DNA from: Candidatus Gastranaerophilales bacterium
GTDB taxonomy: Bacteria > Cyanobacteriota > Vampirovibrionia > Gastranaerophilales > Gastranaerophilaceae
Direction: 5' to 3'
DNA: 64,000 nucleotides
Assembly: GCA_944322745.1 (NCBI GenBank)
Contig: CALUPV010000003.1
Location: 124,001 to 188,000 of the forward strand
The notes beneath the pieces are model-generated. The model saw only the letters and a list, made by a program, of their open reading frames with translations. It did no database searches and had not been told where the DNA came from. Within the stretch, counting starts at the first letter, position 1; every line of letters starts with the position of its first letter. This document shows, piece by piece, positions 61,791 to 64,000 of this stretch. The position numbers and the translations under genes were made by a program.

Positions 61791-62098
61791 TGAGTACAAT
61801 GAAGCAAAACAAAGAAAGATTATACGATATCATCAAGAGACCTATAATCACAGAAAAATCAATGACTGTAGCGGCATTATCTCAATATACATTTGAAGTA
61901 GCAAAAGATGCAACAAAAGTAGAGATTGCCCAAGCTATAGAATTGGCATTTCCTAACAGAAAAGTTACAAAAGTAAGAACGGTATATATGCCGTCTCACG
62001 CAAAAAGAGTAGGATATTCAGTCGGAAGAACACAATCAAGTAAAAAAGCTATAGTAACAATTGAAGGTGATCCGATTGAAGAATTAGCAGGAGTGTAA
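61790..62098 (+). CDS. rplW: 50S ribosomal protein L23
   Basis: 102 residues. RLYDIIKRPIITEKSM and FPNRKVTKVRTV are L23 signatures; it sits at the tunnel exit. The ATG overlaps the rplD stop (TAATG). Three bases to rplB. Confidence 0.96.
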   Translation: MSTMKQNKERLYDIIKRPIITEKSMTVAALSQYTFEVAKDATKVEIAQAIELAFPNRKVTKVRTVYMPSHAKRVGYSVGRTQSSKKAIVTIEGDPIEELAGV

Positions 62099-62101
62099 GC
62101 A

Positions 62102-62929
62102 ATGGGTATCAGAAAAATTAATCCGACATCTCCGGGACAAAGAGGAATGACAAAAAGTGATTTTGCGGAAGTAACAACATCAACTCCTGAAAAGTCATTA
62201 TTAAAGCCTATGAGAAAGAAAGCCGGAAGAAATAATACAGGTAGAATTACATGTCGTCATAAAGGCGGTGGACATAAGCAGGCATACAGAGTTATTGATT
62301 TTAAGAGAGATAAGTTTGGTGTACCTGGAACAGTAAAAACTATAGAATATGATCCAAACAGAAATGTAAGGATTTCATTAGTAGTATATGCAGACGGTGA
62401 AAAAAGATATATATTAACTCCACAAGATTTAAAAGTCGGGGATGTAATATTATCAGGCCCGGAGGCAGAAATACAAACAGGAAATGCACTTCCGTTAGAA
62501 TTAATTCCATTAGGTACAGTAGTACATAATATAGAATTAATTCCTGGGCGTGGCGCAAAGATGGTAAGAACAGCAGGTGCCGGTGCACAATTAATGGCAA
62601 AAGAAGGCAACTATGTAACAATAAAGATGCCAAGCTCAGAAATGAGAATGATAAGAAAAGAATGTTTAGCAACAATCGGCGTTTTAGGCAATTCAGAATT
62701 TAAGAACCTAAAGATAGGTAAAGCAGGGCGTACACGTCACTTAGGTATCAGACCAACAGTACGTGGTGTAACAATGAACCCTTGTGATCACCCACACGGT
62801 GGTGGTGAAGGAAAAACCGGACCCGGAGGAAATCCAAAAACACCATGGGGTAAACCGGCATTAGGTCGTAAGACAAGAAAAGTTAAAAAAGCATCTAGCA
62901 AGTTAATTGTTAGAGGAAGAAAACGCTAA
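62102..62929 (+). CDS. rplB: 50S ribosomal protein L2
   Basis: 275 residues, standard. [17 protein letters not shown], the oligonucleotide-binding beta barrel and the C-terminal [20 protein letters not shown] (here TVRGVTMNP) with the His near the peptidyl-transferase centre are present. Confidence 0.97.
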   Translation: MGIRKINPTSPGQRGMTKSDFAEVTTSTPEKSLLKPMRKKAGRNNTGRITCRHKGGGHKQAYRVIDFKRDKFGVPGTVKTIEYDPNRNVRISLVVYADGEKRYILTPQDLKVGDVILSGPEAEIQTGNALPLELIPLGTVVHNIELIPGRGAKMVRTAGAGAQLMAKEGNYVTIKMPSSEMRMIRKECLATIGVLGNSEFKNLKIGKAGRTRHLGIRPTVRGVTMNPCDHPHGGGEGKTGPGGNPKTPWGKPALGRKTRKVKKASSKLIVRGRKR

Positions 62930-62944
62930 TAAAGGAGATAATTA

Positions 62945-63235
62945 ATGACACGTTCACTAAAAAAGGGTGTATATGTACACGACTCTTTAAAAGCAAAGAT
63001 AGATAAATTAAATGCGAATAAAGAAAAGAGAGTAATTAAGACTTGGTCAAGAGCGTCTATGATTACTCCTGAAAATCCAGATATGGTAGGACATACAATA
63101 GCAGTATATAACGGTAAAACTCACGTGCCGGTATATATATCAGAACCAATGGTAGGGCACAGATTAGGTGAATTTGCACCTACGAGAATGTTTAGAGGCC
63201 ACGCAGGGCAAGATAAAACAGCGAAAAGGAAATAG
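62945..63235 (+). CDS. rpsS: 30S ribosomal protein S19
   Basis: 96 residues. [31 protein letters not shown]-type segment (with NPDMVGHT) and [18 protein letters not shown] match S19. AAAGGAG precedes the ATG. Confidence 0.97.
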   Translation: MTRSLKKGVYVHDSLKAKIDKLNANKEKRVIKTWSRASMITPENPDMVGHTIAVYNGKTHVPVYISEPMVGHRLGEFAPTRMFRGHAGQDKTAKRK

Positions 63236-63238
63236 ATT

Positions 63239-63577
63239 ATGGAAGCTAAGGCAAGACAAACAGATATAACAATGCCGGCAAGAAAATTACGCAGAGTAAT
63301 AAATCTTGTAAGAGGCAAATCAGCAGCAGACGCTTTAAGTATGTTGAAGTTTATGCCATATTTTGCCGCACGTGTGGTAGAAAAGAATATCACGGCAGCA
63401 GTGGCAAATGCAACAGAGAAATTTGGTGCTACAGCAGAATCATTAAAAGTTTCTGAAATATATGCTGATGAATCAAGAACACTTAAAAGAGGTAAACCGA
63501 GAGCTCAAGGAAGAATTTATTCCAGAGTAAAACGCACATCTCATTTAACTGTTAAAGTAACAAAAGAATCAAAGTAG
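63239..63577 (+). CDS. rplV: 50S ribosomal protein L22
   Basis: 112 residues. MPARKLRRVINLVRGKSAADAL, and the C-terminal loop KRGKPRAQGRIYSRVKRTSHLTV that lines the exit tunnel. Three bases after rpsS. Confidence 0.96.
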   Translation: MEAKARQTDITMPARKLRRVINLVRGKSAADALSMLKFMPYFAARVVEKNITAAVANATEKFGATAESLKVSEIYADESRTLKRGKPRAQGRIYSRVKRTSHLTVKVTKESK

Positions 63578-63589
63578 AAGGTAATAGAC

Positions 63590-64000
63590 ATGGGACAAAA
63601 AACACATCCAACCGGATTTAGAGTAGGAATAATACAACCTTGGTTCAGCACATGGTTTTCAAAAAAGAATTATCCTGAGTTTGTTGCAGAAGATGCCAAA
63701 ATCAGAAAGTTTGTAAAGAAGAGACTTTATGCGGCAGGTGTTTCAAGAATATTAATAGCAAGAAAAGCTCAGAATGTTACAGTAACAGTAGTAACAGCGA
63801 AACCCGGTATAGTAGTTGGCCGTGGCGGACAAGGAATAGATGAATTAAGACAAGCGGTTGCAAAATTAATAAATAAAACAGTAACAATAGACGTAGTTGA
63901 GGTTGCAAGAGTTGATATAGATTCTCAGCTAGTAGCAGAATCAATAGCATTGCAATTAGAAAAACGTGTAGCGTTCAGAAGAGCAATGAAACAAGCAATG
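63590..64000 (+). CDS. rpsC: 30S ribosomal protein S3, 3' part cut by window edge
   Basis: The first 137 codons are visible. GQKTHPTGFRVGI, the KH domain with VVGRGGQGIDEL (GxxG) and the start of the C-terminal domain (LEKRVAFRRAMKQAM) define S3. It begins 12 bases after rplV; AAGGT precedes the ATG. Confidence 0.96.
   Translation, partial: MGQKTHPTGFRVGIIQPWFSTWFSKKNYPEFVAEDAKIRKFVKKRLYAAGVSRILIARKAQNVTVTVVTAKPGIVVGRGGQGIDELRQAVAKLINKTVTIDVVEVARVDIDSQLVAESIALQLEKRVAFRRAMKQAM

Noticed and set aside
1-64000. CRISPR arrays, insertion sequences, tRNA or rRNA genes
   Set aside because: No regularly spaced repeats, transposase motifs, CCA-stem cloverleafs or rRNA core sequences were seen; a tRNA/rRNA covariance scan would be the decisive check.

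Overview
The window is a clearly AT-rich bacterial chromosome segment in the standard genetic code (TGA is used as a stop). It holds about 60 genes in short, tightly packed operons on both strands, and it runs off both ends inside genes (a zinc-ribbon protein at base 1, rpsC at base 64000). I see no transposase, integrase, phage module, CRISPR array, rRNA or tRNA. The gene set points to a low-GC relative of the Cyanobacteria, most likely a Melainabacteria/Vampirovibrionia lineage such as the Gastranaerophilales: type IV pilus parts, a group-2 type sigma factor, DciA, SMC-ScpAB, an outer-membrane-style prepilin adhesin, and many lineage-specific proteins opening with a short [VL]SFG-like motif. 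That placement is inference from recognition, not from a tree.

Layout. 0-6 kb: zinc-ribbon gene, then a four-gene operon of two related unknown membrane proteins, a GH13 (alpha-amylase family) enzyme and a small membrane protein. 6-8.5 kb (minus): pilT-recO-deoC. 8.7-15.1 kb (plus): smc-scpA-scpB and a membrane-anchored TPR/matrixin-like protease. 15.1-20.5 kb (minus): mutS, a GT-C type membrane glycosyltransferase, rimO. 20.6-26.9 kb (plus): an unknown membrane protein, ribD, a small membrane protein, a GAF-GGDEF diguanylate cyclase, coaD, a coiled-coil protein and dnaB. 26.9-34 kb (minus): murF-mraY-murD-ftsW-murG-folC. 34-42.7 kb (mostly plus): polyferredoxin, YkgJ-like protein, sigma factor, a histidine pseudokinase, two ABC proteins and a HEAT-like protein, with recR-ybaB and two small genes on minus. 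42.7-49.7 kb (minus): rqcP, a giant prepilin/tail-fibre fusion, dciA, two tandem thymidylate-kinase-like genes, tyrA and a glycine-zipper protein. 49.9-54.5 kb (plus): a secreted protein, then histidine kinase, response regulator and a degenerate PilB/GspE ATPase. 54.5-56.6 kb (minus): a 43-aa protein, a second TPR/matrixin protease and a U32-like protein. 56.7-59.8 kb: a Ski2-like helicase. 60-64 kb: the S10 ribosomal protein operon.

The most interesting items are: a type IV prepilin leader fused to YadA-head-like repeats and an S74 chaperone domain; a kinase-regulator-ATPase operon whose ATPase has lost most catalytic motifs, alongside a separate histidine kinase with Asn in place of the phospho-acceptor His; the paired membrane proteins with GH13; five genes whose predicted -10 box sits 6-7 nt before the ATG with no Shine-Dalgarno (leaderless candidates); and three terminator-bounded, ORF-free transcripts at 47.3-50.6 kb that look like small RNAs.

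All domain calls were made by eye from motifs; no database search was run. Start codons were moved from the longest possible ORF where a Shine-Dalgarno or family N-terminus argued for it.
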